A stretch of 64,000 nt of DNA. It comes from Oscillospiraceae bacterium (GTDB lineage Bacteria > Bacillota > Clostridia > Oscillospirales > Acutalibacteraceae). The translations under genes were made by a program, and so were the position numbers. The stretch's first letter is position 1. Each line of letters begins with the position of its first letter. Of the stretch, positions 8,710-19,800 are shown piece after piece. A model generated the notes under the pieces. It ran no database searches. It was not told the DNA's origin and saw only the letters and a list, made by a program, of their open reading frames with translations. Location of the stretch: the NCBI GenBank assembly GCA_015065845.1, contig SVPQ01000001.1:186001-250000 (forward strand), written 5' to 3'.

Positions 8710-8742
8710 ATTGTGAGACCTCCTTAAATTTCTGTGATTGTA

Positions 8743-8772
8743 ATTATAGCACAACTTTATATCAAATTACAA
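8743..8772 (-). promoter_or_regulatory. promoter candidate for the che operon
   Basis: On the minus strand, TTGTAA (8767-8772), an 18-bp spacer and a consensus TATAAT (8743-8748). The -10 box is strong and the -35 box moderate. Confidence 0.5.
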
Positions 8773-8844
8773 TACACCTATAATATATTTATACCATTAT
8801 TTTGAAAAAAATCAAGAGTTTTTTAGATATTTTGACAAAATACC

Positions 8845-8874
8845 TTGATTTTTTCTCTTTTTTTGTGCTATATT
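8845..8874 (+). promoter_or_regulatory. promoter candidate for the FliK-like/MCP genes
   Basis: TTGATT (8845-8850) and TATATT (8869-8874) are 18 bp apart, with a TTGACA a little upstream at 8832. AAAAAGGAG follows before the TTG start at 8939. Confidence 0.45.
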
Positions 8875-8938
8875 TATAATTGTATTATTGTAGAATATTT
8901 ATATTCATACAAAGAGTTTTTAAAAAGGAGTAGTTTCG

Positions 8939-10375
8939 TTGGCTGACGTATTAAGAATTGTCACACCGTATGTAAATAAAAATCAGTCCGCTCAACTGAA
9001 ACCACAAGTCGAGCCGACTGTACCTTTCAACATACAGGACCCGACTAAAGTTATTCAGACTCATAACCAGAGTGAAATTTTAAAACACAATACAAATTTC
9101 CTTGAGGGACAAGACGCCCCTACACTTTTACTCACTCTTTTAAGAGACCCCGCAGTAGCGGCAACTTACCTAAAAAACATTTATCTTCTTGAAGAAACAT
9201 TTAAGTTACTTTCTGCTAAAAACACAACCACAACCGAGCAGATTGAACAATATGTAAATGGTATGTTTGTACCAACAGAAGATATAGCAAATGAAATGGT
9301 GCGTCAGGAAAAAGAATCTTCAGGTTTCAAAGGTGAAATCTTCGATTTATTAAGAAGACTTTGTTCAGAAAACCCCGATAACACCCCGCTTTTAAGAGCA
9401 GTCGCAAATGAACTTAAATCCATAAACAATCTTTTATATAAAGATGATATATTGGGTGCAGTTATTAACAATCTTACTTTTTTAAAGAATAGTGTTAATA
9501 CAAGCCCTGATTTAGTAGGTAAACTTACAAATCTCATTATTAAATTTTCATCAAATGAAGCTTATGAAAATTTTCCCCAGTTAAAAGCGGACACACTTTC
9601 TGTTTTAAAAGAGATTGAAGAAAGCATTCTTTTTACACCGAAACTTGCAAAGAATGTTTCTATTACAATATATAATCTTTCAAGATTCAACGATAGTATT
9701 GATTATTTCAAAGAAGCAACTTTCAACTTGAAAAGGCTCATAAATCTTGATGATCGCCGTGAACTAACGAGACTACTTGATGAATTCACTGCAAAATATA
9801 ATACAGGTGGATTTCACCGTTTAACTGCTGAAACTTCACCTTTCCATTCAAAAGTTATAGATTCTCTTGTTTCTTTACTGAATTTCCAGTCATCAACAAG
9901 TAAAGAGAGTCTTATGGATGTTGCAAAAACAGAAAAAATTCTGCACAGTCTTTTATCTTCACCTTGCAACTTTACTCCATTATTACATTATATAATACCA
10001 TCTGTTCTCGGAGATGTCCGTTCATTCGCAGAAATGTGGATAAATCCACAGAGTGACGAACACGACTACCCCGAAGGAAGTTCTAAAGGTAAGGGTATAC
10101 ATTTCCTGATGGTTATGGATATAGATGGTGTTGGTCGGTTCGAAGTAGAATTTTTCGCCCACGAAACTACAAAACTCATTGATTTGAGTCTGTATTGTCC
10201 TAAAGGTCTTGAAACACAATTCACGACTATGGTGCGTTCACTGCCAAATCTGCTTCGTAATGCCGAATATAAATTGGGTAAAGCAAAAGTAGACACAATG
10301 AAAGAACCACGCTCTCTTATGGATGTTTTCAAGTCGCTTCCATACAGGCGCGTTGGTGTCGATGTTACTATATGA
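8939..10375 (+). CDS. uncharacterised protein with a FliK-C-like C-terminus
   Basis: A 478-residue soluble protein with no signal peptide or membrane helix. The first 370 residues are mainly helical and not recognised. The last ~100 residues (IHFLMVMDIDGVGRFEVEFF, then LETQFTTMVRSLPNLLRNA and KLGKAKVDTM) have the strand-helix-strand pattern of the flagellar hook-length control (FliK) C-terminal domain. The start is TTG after AAAAAGGAG. The next-but-one gene encodes an FlhB-C-like protein, the usual partner of FliK; Bacillus ylqG-ylqH is a comparable pair. Assignment to FliK is inference from a weak pattern plus context. Confidence 0.6.
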   Translation: MADVLRIVTPYVNKNQSAQLKPQVEPTVPFNIQDPTKVIQTHNQSEILKHNTNFLEGQDAPTLLLTLLRDPAVAATYLKNIYLLEETFKLLSAKNTTTTEQIEQYVNGMFVPTEDIANEMVRQEKESSGFKGEIFDLLRRLCSENPDNTPLLRAVANELKSINNLLYKDDILGAVINNLTFLKNSVNTSPDLVGKLTNLIIKFSSNEAYENFPQLKADTLSVLKEIEESILFTPKLAKNVSITIYNLSRFNDSIDYFKEATFNLKRLINLDDRRELTRLLDEFTAKYNTGGFHRLTAETSPFHSKVIDSLVSLLNFQSSTSKESLMDVAKTEKILHSLLSSPCNFTPLLHYIIPSVLGDVRSFAEMWINPQSDEHDYPEGSSKGKGIHFLMVMDIDGVGRFEVEFFAHETTKLIDLSLYCPKGLETQFTTMVRSLPNLLRNAEYKLGKAKVDTMKEPRSLMDVFKSLPYRRVGVDVTI

Positions 10376-10400
10376 TAATAAAATCTGAGGAGGTTTTTTT

Positions 10401-12200
10401 ATGAAAAAATATTTTAACAAAATGACAATCAGAGGAAAGCTTATGTCCGCATTTGTCGGGGTTACTGTACTGGTACTCTTGATGGGATTTCTTACAGGCA
10501 AATCTACATCAGCATTAAACAACGGCTATTATGATGTTGTTGTAAACGATGGTTTTGCACAAGGTGATATTGGCCGTACAGTACAGGCTTTCTGCCTTAT
10601 CGATGAATACATTCATGACTATATTTCTTATTACGATGAAGAACGACGCGATTTCTGCCGTTCACAAATGGCGATGTATCAGGAGCAATTTGATACATAT
10701 TTTGCAGCTATTGAACCTACGTTAAAAACTAAAGAAGAAAAAGCGCTTTATGAAGACGCAAAAGCAGCATTTGCTTTATATGGTAACGTTGCCGCTGATA
10801 TTATGGCAGCCCGTGAAACAAGCGACGATAAAGAGCACATAATAGAACTTCAGGCAAGACTTATTGACGAACTTGATGTTGAGTACGATAAAATCGACTC
10901 TGCTTTAAATAAAATTCTTGAAATTAAAGTTGCGGATGGTGATGCAACAGTAGCATCTGTTAAAGCAGAAGGTAACAAAATGGCTGTGTTTGTTATGATT
11001 CTTGTTATTATCATCTGTGTAGTTTCTATCACTTACGGCTTCGTTCTTTCAAATATGATAGGAAAACCTGTAAAGAAATATGCCGAAAGACTTGAGTTAC
11101 TCGCAGAAGGTGATTTAGACACCCCTGTTCCTTCTACAAAAGCAGAAGATGAAACAGGTATTCTTTACAAGGCAACTGTTAAGATTACTGAAAATATGAG
11201 AAACATCATAACTGACCAGGGCAAACTTTTAAGCGCTATTGCGAGTGGTAACTTAAATGTATCTTCAGAAAATCCTGCGGCATATAAAGGGGATTTCCAA
11301 CCACTCCTTACTTCACTTGACAAAATTGTTGTTGACTTGACAGATACAATGTACCAAATTTACCAAGGTTCAGAACAAGTTGCAAATGGTTCAGACCAGG
11401 TTGCAAGTGGTGCTCAGGCACTTTCACAAGGTGCTACCCAACAAGCAAGTAGTGTACAGGAACTTTCAGCTACAATCGTTGAAATTTCTGAACACATCAA
11501 CCACACTGCTAAAAATGCAGTTGAAGCAACAGAACAGGCAAATATCGCTTCAAGCGGTATCAACGAAAGTAATGCACAGATGCAAGAAATGGTACTTGCT
11601 ATGAACGACATTACAAATACATCTAACGAAATTAGCAAGATTATTAAAACAATTGATGATATTGCATTCCAGACAAACATTCTTGCACTTAACGCAGCAG
11701 TTGAAGCGGCAAGAGCAGGTGCAGCAGGTAAAGGCTTCGCAGTTGTTGCTGATGAAGTTCGTAACCTTGCAGGTAAATCTGCAGAAGCTGCTAAGAGTAC
11801 AACAGTTCTTATTGAAAGTGCAATTAAAGCAATTGAAAATGGTACAAAAATTGCAGATGAAACTGCAAACTCACTCTTAGAAGTTGTTGAAAAAGTTAAC
11901 AATGTTTCAACAAAAATTGACGAAATTGCAACTGCATCTGAAGAACAGGCAACAGCAGTTACACAGCTTAAAGGTGGTATTGAGCAAATCTCTGCAGTTG
12001 TTCAGACAAACTCTGCAACTAGTGAAGAAAGTGCATCTGCTTCAGAAGAACTTTCAGGTCAGGCTCAGATGCTCAAGCAAATTATCGGTGCTTTCCAGCT
12101 TAAAGATGTTTCAACACAGGCTTCTATGGAAATCCCGGAAATCAACAACTACGACCCATCTAACGAATATAATTTCGATAGTTTTGACGACAAATATTAA
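10401..12200 (+). CDS. methyl-accepting chemotaxis protein
   Basis: A 599-residue transmembrane chemoreceptor. One helix lies near residues 13-33 and a second near 195-218, enclosing an extracellular helical sensor of about 160 residues. A HAMP domain follows, with [20 protein letters not shown]. The long cytoplasmic coiled coil has its signalling tip at [19 protein letters not shown]. No C-terminal CheR/CheB tether pentapeptide is seen. AGGAGG precedes the ATG. It lies 25 bases after the FliK-like gene and is divergent from the cheA operon. The ligand is unknown; the helical sensor resembles small four-helix-bundle types. Confidence 0.93.
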   Translation: MKKYFNKMTIRGKLMSAFVGVTVLVLLMGFLTGKSTSALNNGYYDVVVNDGFAQGDIGRTVQAFCLIDEYIHDYISYYDEERRDFCRSQMAMYQEQFDTYFAAIEPTLKTKEEKALYEDAKAAFALYGNVAADIMAARETSDDKEHIIELQARLIDELDVEYDKIDSALNKILEIKVADGDATVASVKAEGNKMAVFVMILVIIICVVSITYGFVLSNMIGKPVKKYAERLELLAEGDLDTPVPSTKAEDETGILYKATVKITENMRNIITDQGKLLSAIASGNLNVSSENPAAYKGDFQPLLTSLDKIVVDLTDTMYQIYQGSEQVANGSDQVASGAQALSQGATQQASSVQELSATIVEISEHINHTAKNAVEATEQANIASSGINESNAQMQEMVLAMNDITNTSNEISKIIKTIDDIAFQTNILALNAAVEAARAGAAGKGFAVVADEVRNLAGKSAEAAKSTTVLIESAIKAIENGTKIADETANSLLEVVEKVNNVSTKIDEIATASEEQATAVTQLKGGIEQISAVVQTNSATSEESASASEELSGQAQMLKQIIGAFQLKDVSTQASMEIPEINNYDPSNEYNFDSFDDKY

Positions 12201-12247
12201 TTTATGGTTATACATTTAACTAAAATACAAAAGAAAGGATGGTGCAA

Positions 12248-12544
12248 TTGAGTCAGACAAAATCAAAACAGGCAGTAGCTCTTAAATATAATCAGGAGCA
12301 GGATATGGCACCTATTGTTATAGCATCCGGCTATGGTGAAGTTGCTGAAAGAATTATTGATATTGCTGAAACAGAAGGTATTCCCGTTTATCGTGACGAC
12401 AGTGCTTCATCCGTTCTTTGTATGTTGGATGTCGGAACACAGATTCCACGCGAACTTTATGAAACGGTTGCTATAATTTATGCACAGATTCTTTCAACCG
12501 CTTCACAGACAAAGCAAAACACAAAACCAAAAACTAATAAATAA
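12248..12544 (+). CDS. orphan FlhB C-terminal-domain protein (YlqH-like)
   Basis: A 98-residue protein matching only the cytoplasmic C-terminal domain of the flagellar export switch protein FlhB: AVALKY near the start, then APIVIASGYGEVAERIIDIA, GIPVYRDD and DVGTQIPRELYETVAIIYAQ. The FlhB membrane domain and the self-cleaving NPTH motif are absent, as in Bacillus YlqH. A TTG at 12248 is preferred, seven bases after AAAGGAT; an ATG at 12239 overlaps the ribosome site. It follows the receptor gene by under 50 bases. In flagellated relatives such proteins can substitute for the FlhB domain; its role here is unknown. Confidence 0.82.
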   Translation: MSQTKSKQAVALKYNQEQDMAPIVIASGYGEVAERIIDIAETEGIPVYRDDSASSVLCMLDVGTQIPRELYETVAIIYAQILSTASQTKQNTKPKTNK

Positions 12545-12545
12545 C

Positions 12546-12583
12546 AAAAAATCTCTGTATCAATTGAGATACAGAGATTTTTT
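12546..12583. terminator. bidirectional terminator
   Basis: AAATCTCTGTATC (12549-12561) pairs perfectly with GATACAGAGATTT (12568-12580) around a 6-base loop, followed by more Ts. It ends the rightward chemoreceptor genes and the leftward gltX-glnS unit. Confidence 0.85.
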
Positions 12584-12595
12584 ACTGTTATGAAT

Positions 12596-13264
12596 TTATC
12601 CAATCATCTTTTTTCTTTCTTCTTTTTCTTTTTCAGGAAGAGTTGCATTATAAAGAATTGTCCATAATGCTATAAATCCGAATGTAATTGGAATAAAATA
12701 AAATGTTGAATTCAAAGTTATTATTTCAACTTCCGCAATAAGTGATGCCCACGCACTATCTATAAAATCAGTTATTGTTATTTCACCATTAACCAAAGGA
12801 CTGACTGCATTTTCAAAAAGCATCTTAACCATTAAAGAAAAACCTATTCCAGCAAATGATGCCGCAATCACTTTTCTGTTATCTTTACAAGCAAATGCCA
12901 ACACAACTATCACTATTGCTGTAATAAGTGTAAGTGCTATAGCAATAAATGTTGCTATAAGTGACGGAATCATTTGGGCTACTGTTTCTGCAATTTCTGA
13001 TGAATTACCGATATTTTTAAACCGCATAAACAAGTCGAATAAATCATAAATTGAAACATTATTAGCCATACCTGTCGGTACAGTTTCTAACCCAAACTTA
13101 TCCATAGCATTTGAAAGTGTCTCGTTACCTAAAAGTTGGCCTACGGTAAATAAACTCTGAAGTGCAGTTGAAGAAAAATAATAATAAATCATTGGTGAAA
13201 ATACTACAAGCGGTAAAACCGCCAAAGCACAAAGTGCTGAAACTATTTTATAAACATATTTCAT
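12596..13264 (-). CDS. uncharacterised membrane protein
   Basis: A 222-residue protein with about four membrane helices: residues near 8-30 (ALCALAVLPLVVFSPMIYYY), 105-130, 133-155 and 190-212. A loop of about 70 residues after helix 1 is probably outside. It ends in a basic, charged tail (PEKEKEERKKMIG). No family is recognised. It begins 20 bases after glnS on the same strand, so it is probably co-transcribed, but nothing ties it to aminoacylation. Confidence 0.7.
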   Translation of the reverse strand: MKYVYKIVSALCALAVLPLVVFSPMIYYYFSSTALQSLFTVGQLLGNETLSNAMDKFGLETVPTGMANNVSIYDLFDLFMRFKNIGNSSEIAETVAQMIPSLIATFIAIALTLITAIVIVVLAFACKDNRKVIAASFAGIGFSLMVKMLFENAVSPLVNGEITITDFIDSAWASLIAEVEIITLNSTFYFIPITFGFIALWTILYNATLPEKEKEERKKMIG

Positions 13265-13284
13265 TTAACTTTCCTGCCTTTCAA

Positions 13285-14949
13285 TTATTTTCCCCAGGAT
13301 GAATTAAGTTGAACTGTTCTGTTAAAAATCATTTTTTCAGAAGTCGAATCTTTATCGACACAGAAATAACCGTTTCTCATAAACTGGAATGAACTTTCCG
13401 GAAGTGCATCTTTAATAGTTTCTTCAATAAGACAATCTTTAAGAACAATAAGTGAATCTTTATTTATAACACTTGGGAATTCTTCATCTGAAACAGATGC
13501 AGGGTCTTCAACAGTAAAGAGTCTGTCATAAAGACGAACCTCTGCTTTGAACGCATTAGGTCCTGCCCAGTGAATTGTACCTTTAACTTTTCTGCCGTCA
13601 GGTGAATTACCACCTTTTGAAGCTGGGTCATAAGTACAGTGAATTGCTGTAACTTCACCATTTTCATCTAAATCATAAGATGTGCAGGTAAGGAAATATG
13701 CACCTCTGAAACGAACTTCATTACCAGGGAAAAGTCTGAAATACTTTTTAACAGGCTCAATCATAAAGTCAGATTTTTCAACATAAATTTCTTTACCAAA
13801 AGTAATTTTAGCTTTACCTAACTCTGGTTTTTCAGGGTGAACATCAACTTCCACTATTTCTGTCTGACCTTCCGGATAGTTATCAATAATAACTTTAAGT
13901 GGGTCTAAAACAGCCATAGCTCTTGGTGCAGATGCGTTAAGGTCATCTCTTACACAAGATTCAAGAAGTCCGTAATCAACAACACTGTAAGCCTTTGAAA
14001 CACCTACTTTTTCTATGAATGTACGGATAGAAGATGCAGGGTAACCTCGTCTTCTCATACCGCAGATAGTAGCCATTCTCGGGTCATCCCATCCACTAAC
14101 CATTTTTTCTGTAACAAGACGGATGTTTTTACGCTTACTTGTAATACAATAATTGATATTAAGACGAGCAAACTCAATCTGTCTTGGTGGTTCTTTGAAA
14201 CCGATTTGCTCAATAAACCAGTTATAAAGTGGTCTGTGATTTTCAAATTCAAGTGAGCAGAGTGAATATGTTACTTCTTCTTTTGCGTCTGACAACGGAT
14301 GTGCAAAGTCATACATAGGGTAAACACACCATTTATCTCCTGTCTGGTGATGCTCTACATGAGCAATTCTGTAAATAACAGGGTCACGCATATTCATATT
14401 TGGTGAAGCCATATCAATTTTTGCTCTTAATACTTTTTCACCATCTTTAAATTCACCTTTTGTCATTCTCTCGAATAAATCAAGGTTTTCTTCTACACTT
14501 CTGTCTCTGTAAGGACTGTTTTTGCCAGGTTCAGTAAGAGTACCACGGTATTCTCTGATTTCATCTGCAGAAAGGTCACAAACATAAGCCTTACCATCTT
14601 TAATAAGTTTTATTGCACACTCATAAATAAAGTCAAAATAACTTGAAGCGAAAAGACATTTATCCCATTTAAAGCCTAACCATTCAATATCTTCTTTAAT
14701 TGATTCAACATATTCAAGGTCTTCTTTAGCAGGGTTGGTATCATCAAGTCTTAAATTACAAACGCCACCATATTTTAATGCTGTTGTAAAGTCAATGCAA
14801 ATAGCCTTTGCATGACCTATATGAAGATAACCATTTGGTTCAGGTGGGAAACGGGTCTGTACACGAGTGTTCACACCCTCTCTTAATTCTTCATCAATAA
14901 TGTCGTGAATAAAGTTTGACAATCCTTCAGTATTTATAATTTCTTCCAT
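13285..14949 (-). CDS. glnS: glutaminyl-tRNA synthetase
   Basis: A 554-residue class I synthetase charging tRNA-Gln directly. The ATP site is [17 protein letters not shown] (HIGH). The lineage-typical [18 protein letters not shown] segment, the KRKNIRLV counterpart of KMSKS (in [11 protein letters not shown]) and the C-terminal beta-barrel anticodon-binding domain are present. The ATG at 14949 (MEEIINTEG) is preferred; the GTG at 14958 lies in the AAGGGGTG ribosome site. It lies 12 bases after gltX in one operon. Many Firmicutes lack GlnRS and use GatCAB, so its presence is noteworthy. Confidence 0.95.
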   Translation of the reverse strand: MEEIINTEGLSNFIHDIIDEELREGVNTRVQTRFPPEPNGYLHIGHAKAICIDFTTALKYGGVCNLRLDDTNPAKEDLEYVESIKEDIEWLGFKWDKCLFASSYFDFIYECAIKLIKDGKAYVCDLSADEIREYRGTLTEPGKNSPYRDRSVEENLDLFERMTKGEFKDGEKVLRAKIDMASPNMNMRDPVIYRIAHVEHHQTGDKWCVYPMYDFAHPLSDAKEEVTYSLCSLEFENHRPLYNWFIEQIGFKEPPRQIEFARLNINYCITSKRKNIRLVTEKMVSGWDDPRMATICGMRRRGYPASSIRTFIEKVGVSKAYSVVDYGLLESCVRDDLNASAPRAMAVLDPLKVIIDNYPEGQTEIVEVDVHPEKPELGKAKITFGKEIYVEKSDFMIEPVKKYFRLFPGNEVRFRGAYFLTCTSYDLDENGEVTAIHCTYDPASKGGNSPDGRKVKGTIHWAGPNAFKAEVRLYDRLFTVEDPASVSDEEFPSVINKDSLIVLKDCLIEETIKDALPESSFQFMRNGYFCVDKDSTSEKMIFNRTVQLNSSWGK

Positions 14950-14961
14950 ATCTGACACCCC

Positions 14962-16614
14962 TTAAATTGAGCTTAATCTTTTAACTACTTCATCTTTACC
15001 TAAAAGTTTCATTATTGAATAAAGGTCTGGTGTATTTTTTCTGCCTGTTACTGCTAAACGGATAACAGTTGAAACATCGCCTACATGACCTTTGAAATTT
15101 TCAGGATTTTGTTTATATTCTTTAACATTTGGTGTAAATCCTAAAGGAGAACAAAGTTCTTTGATTTTATTAAACCAAGTGTCTTTATCATCATTTGTGT
15201 CATACACTTTAGTGTATTCTGCCAAAATAGCTTTTGCATCTTCCATATTTATATTTTCAGGAAGGTCAAAATCAGGAACATAATATTCATTGAACATATA
15301 TGAATAATAGTCCTTAACCTCACACCATTTTGCAATATCTTTTCTCGGTTTTGCACTTTCACGGTCAATATTTACCATTTCAGTCGAAAATGCTTTATCT
15401 TTTGTAAACACCTTGTAGAAATCTTCATCATATTTCTTTGCCCACTCGCTTACTTGCTCGTAAACTGCATCTGCTTTCATAACAGAAATTACATTTTTAC
15501 TTATATCGTTTAATTTAACAAGGTCGAAAAGACAACCTGATGGACTCATCTTTTTAAGATTGAACGGGAATGAATAAATATCTGCCGTAGGATTAGCTCT
15601 GCGCCATTCTTCAAAATTTGAGTTAATTAAAGTTAAGAGATATTCTAAAATACTCTCTTTCGGGAAACCTGCCTCAAAGAAGTAACTTACCGCTGCTTCA
15701 GGGTCTTTTCTCTTTGAAATCTTTCTCTTGTTACCATCTTCTTCATCAAGTTTCATAACCTGTGATACATGAGCATATTTCGGAACTTTAAAACCACAGG
15801 CTTTAAAAATTGCAATATGCTTAGGCACTGATGACAACCATTCTTCTGCTCTTATAACATGAGTAGTTCTCATAAAGTGGTCGTCACAGATATGTGCAAA
15901 GTGATAAGTAGGAATTCCGTCTGATTTAAGTAAAACTTCATCAATCACATTTTCAGGCATTTCAATTTTACCACGAATCATATCTTCAAACATAATTCGT
16001 TTATCTTCACTACCGTTTGAACGGAAACGCAATACATAAGGTTTATTTTCTTTAAGATTTTCTTCAATCTGCTCCAAAGTCAAATCACGGCATTTTGCGT
16101 ATTTACCAAAGTAACCGGTTATTAATGCACCGTCTTTTTCTTGTGTTGCTCTGAGGTCAGTTAATTCTTCTGAAGTACAGAAGCAAGGATATGCAAGGCC
16201 TTGCTCAACTAAAGATTTTGCAACAATATGATAAACAGAAGCTCGTTGACTTTGTGTATAAGGACCGTAATTACCGCTCTCAGTTCCGAAACCTGTTACA
16301 CCCTCTGTAAATTCAACACCGAAATCTTTAAAGCCGTCAACTATTGCAGAAACACCATCTGTAACTTCACGCTTTTTATCAGTATCTTCAATTCTTAAAT
16401 ATGAAATGCCGCCACTTGCATTTGCTGTAAGCAAATTTACAAGTGCTGTGTAAAAAGCACCTATATGAAGATAGCCTGTAGGGCTTGGTGCAAAACGCGT
16501 AACTCTTGCACCCTCTTTTAAATCCCTTTCAGGGTATTTTTTTTCTAAATCTTCTAATGTTTCTGTTACATCAGGGAAAAGAAGATTTGCTAAAATTTTG
16601 CAATCGTAGTTCAT
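14962..16614 (-). CDS. gltX: glutamyl-tRNA synthetase
   Basis: A 550-residue class I synthetase. RFAPSPTGYLHIGAFYTALV holds the HIGH motif, LRIEDTDKKREV follows, and KISKRKDPEA is the KMSKS-like motif. The first ~45 residues form an extension absent from E. coli GltX but common in Clostridia of this length. The ATG at 16614 (MNYDCKIL) is chosen because GGAG lies eight bases upstream; the ATG at 16626 overlaps that site. First gene of the gltX-glnS unit. Confidence 0.94.
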   Translation of the reverse strand: MNYDCKILANLLFPDVTETLEDLEKKYPERDLKEGARVTRFAPSPTGYLHIGAFYTALVNLLTANASGGISYLRIEDTDKKREVTDGVSAIVDGFKDFGVEFTEGVTGFGTESGNYGPYTQSQRASVYHIVAKSLVEQGLAYPCFCTSEELTDLRATQEKDGALITGYFGKYAKCRDLTLEQIEENLKENKPYVLRFRSNGSEDKRIMFEDMIRGKIEMPENVIDEVLLKSDGIPTYHFAHICDDHFMRTTHVIRAEEWLSSVPKHIAIFKACGFKVPKYAHVSQVMKLDEEDGNKRKISKRKDPEAAVSYFFEAGFPKESILEYLLTLINSNFEEWRRANPTADIYSFPFNLKKMSPSGCLFDLVKLNDISKNVISVMKADAVYEQVSEWAKKYDEDFYKVFTKDKAFSTEMVNIDRESAKPRKDIAKWCEVKDYYSYMFNEYYVPDFDLPENINMEDAKAILAEYTKVYDTNDDKDTWFNKIKELCSPLGFTPNVKEYKQNPENFKGHVGDVSTVIRLAVTGRKNTPDLYSIMKLLGKDEVVKRLSSI

Positions 16615-16739
16615 AATAAACTCCATTCGTTATAATAGAAAATAATATATCATCTTATTATCGCAGAAAATCCAAAAAGTATCAAGGGATTTATTAAAAA
16701 AAGTACAGATAATTTTAAATTTTTATGAAACGAGAAAAT

Positions 16740-16874
16740 AGGAAACAGGAATTAGGAATTAAGAATACAAAAAAATCATCCTATCATTTAAAGTAGGTTT
16801 TAACCCAACTAAAAATGATAGGACAAATTCTTTTTATACGATTCTAATTCCTAGTTCCTAATTCCTAGTTCCTG
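16740..16874. repeat. intergenic repeat cassette B (inverted short-word repeats around a conserved hairpin)
   Basis: The left flank (16740-16766) runs AGGAAACAGG, AATTAGGAAT, TAAGAAT. The right flank (16842-16874) is its inverse, built from TTCCTAA and TTCCTAG words. Between them lies a hairpin with the TCCTATCATT core shared with cassettes C and D. The right flank ends 8 bases before the stop of the leftward surface-protein gene. Confidence 0.65.
16779..16823. terminator. cassette B hairpin, terminator of the 1238-residue protein gene
   Basis: TCCTATCATTT (16779-16789) pairs with AAATGATAGGA (16813-16823). An inner stem GGTT/AACC extends it. A T-rich tract follows on the minus strand. Confidence 0.7.
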
Positions 16875-16882
16875 AGCAAGCA

Positions 16883-19800
16883 TCAGCGTTTCACGCTGGT
16901 GCTTGATTTATAAGCACTCTTTGAACTGCCATTAACTGCTTTTACTGTGTATTTATATTTCACACCACTTTTTGCAGTTTTATCTGTATGGCTTGTAGTT
17001 TTCGGAGTACTTACTTTCTTCCAACTTGACCATTTTTTTGTTTGTGTATTGTATTCTGAACGGTAAACTATGTAACTTGTTGCACCGCTGACTTTGTCCC
17101 ATGTAACTTTTATACCATTAGCCGCTTTTGCTACCGAAACAGTTGGTTGTGAAAGATACATAAGCCCACTCTTTGTCACATAACTGCTCTTGTAATCACC
17201 GTTAACAGCTTTTACTGTGTAGCGATATTTAACACCGCTCTTAACACCTTTATCTATACAACCAAAAACATCTTTACCACAGGTGCCTACATTTTCCCAC
17301 TTAGACCATTTACCATTTACATATTCAGCTTTGTAAACTGTGTAATTTTTAGCACCTGCTGTTTTACTCCAGGTAATTTTAATACCTGTTGCTGTATTTT
17401 GGAATTTAACTGTTGGTTGTGTAAGGAAGAGTGTTTTTGAACCTGATTTATTATGTTCACCTTTAAATCCGTAAACAAATGCTTTTACTGTGTACTTATA
17501 CTTTGTACCACTCTTTACATTTTTATCTGTCCATGAGGTCATACTTGAATCAGCATTACCACGATTTTTCCAACTGGACCATTTTTTAGTTTTTGTATTA
17601 TATGTTGAAGAATAAAGTGTATAACCCTCTGCATTTGCAACTGTAGTCCAGGTAACCTTTATACCACTGCTTACATTTGCAACTTTCACCGTTGGCGCAA
17701 CATTATACTTTAATGTTTCAGTTGAAGTATATTTACTCTTCACTTCGCCATTTACTGCAACTACAGTATATCTGTACTTTGTTCCGAGTTTTACTGTTTT
17801 ATCTGTATAACTTGTACTTGTTAAACCTGTTTTGATTTTTGACCAACCAGACCATTTTTTGTTTGTTGCGTCGTAAACTCTTCTGTAAACTATATAACTT
17901 TCAGCATCTTCTATAACATTCCAGGTTACTTTGACACCTTTTGCATTATCAGATATTTTAACTACAGGGGTAGCCAAAGATGTTATAAACTTATAATCAT
18001 AAGTAACAGCTATTTCACTGTAATCATTAGCATTGCCGATTGCATCCATTGAAGCAACTGCGTAGCAGTAAGTCTGACCCACCACAACATCTGTGTCAGT
18101 AAACGCTCTTGTCTGTGGTGCCACAACTGCTATATTTTTATAAAAATATTCACCGGCACTATTCTGCACGAGTTTTAATACCATATAACCCTCTACACCT
18201 GCAACTGCACTCCAGGTAAATTTAATACCTTTTTCAGTTGATTCGTGTGAAAGAATTTTGGGTGCTGCTAATCTTTCAACTTTTGGAATAATAACTGTTT
18301 CGCCTTTTGCGCCACAACGATTACAATACTTTGATTTTTCACCAGTTGTATCATAAGTAGGATTTTTGTCAATTACATAATCACCTGAGAAATCGTGACC
18401 TAATGCAAGAATTTGCTCATCAGTTGTTTTCTTACATACCGTACAAGTACCAGTTTTAACACCTGATTCAGTACAGGTTGGTTGTTTTGTTACTGTTGCA
18501 ACTGAGAAACTGTGACCTGTTGCTTTAATTGTTTCAGTCATTGTTGTGTTACAATTTGCACAAGTATATGTCTTTGTTCCAGCAGTTTCACAAGTTGCAG
18601 GAGTTGTTACTACACCAGAGTCATATTTATGACCTAATGCTTTGATTGTTTCAGTTTTTGTACCTTTACAATTCGCACAAGTGAAAGTTTTTACACCTGT
18701 ATTTTCACAAGTTGGTTGTGTTGTAACTACACCAGCATCATAACTATGACCTAATGCAGGAATTGTTTCCTTTACAGTTGTGAAACAACCCATACAAAAA
18801 GCACTCTTTTCACCTGCTTCTTCGCAAGTTGCTTTTTTTGTTACTGTTTCTGTTGTGTAATTATGTCCTTTTGCAGGAATTGTTTCTGTTCTTGTAGCTT
18901 TACAAGCTGAGCAAGTGTAAGTTTTTACACCAGCCTCTGTACAAGTAGCTTTAGTAGTTTCTTTACCACTATCCCATGTATGTTGACAAGGAAGTGATGC
19001 TGTAATTTCTGCAGACTCCTGTGACTGGTCACTTTCTGTACCGTTCATAGTAACAGAAACTTTATATTTGTATTTTGAGTTGTTAGTAACAGTGGTATCT
19101 GTGTAACTGTTTGTTGTAGCAGTACCTACTGAACTGTAAGAACCAAAACTGCCACCAAACAACCAGTTATCAGTGTAAACGCTTCTGTAAATTGTGTACT
19201 GTGAAGCACCTGAAATTTTATCCCATGTAACTTTAATACCGTTATCAGTATTTTCTACTTTAACATTCTTTGGAACTGCTGCTGTAACTAAAGATTCTTT
19301 ACTTTCAAGTTTACCGCCATAAGTAAAACGACCACGAACTACAAGACGGATATATTTACCCATATCTGAAGCAGCGATTGTGTATGTATTACTTGTAGCG
19401 CCACTTATTTTTTCGTAAGTAATATTTCCTTCACTGTCTTTTGTACCAGCTTCCCATTGATACTTAACATATTTAATAGTACCATTGTATGCTTTTTCCG
19501 GTGTAACCTTACTCATATCCGCAGTAAGTTTTTCGCCTACCTGGAAGTTACCAAGAACGCTTACGCTACCTGTAATAACTTCGTTTACTGAGTAATGGTT
19601 TGGTGCAGAGAAAATAGAACTTTCCCAGACATCATCAAAATTGAAACCTGTTAATTTTGTTCCTGTCATATCAGAAGATTTCTTGCTTGTTGCAGTAGGT
19701 GCAGAACTACTACTGCTACCACCGAAACCACTTGAAGCACTACCACTTAAATAGTAGCAGTTTTTAGAAGAACCGCTTGTATAACCTGCAATACCACCTG

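Noticed and set aside
11414-11902. 162-codon antisense frame in the chemoreceptor gene
   Set aside because: It is the complement of the conserved MCP signalling domain; it has no ribosome site and low-complexity composition.
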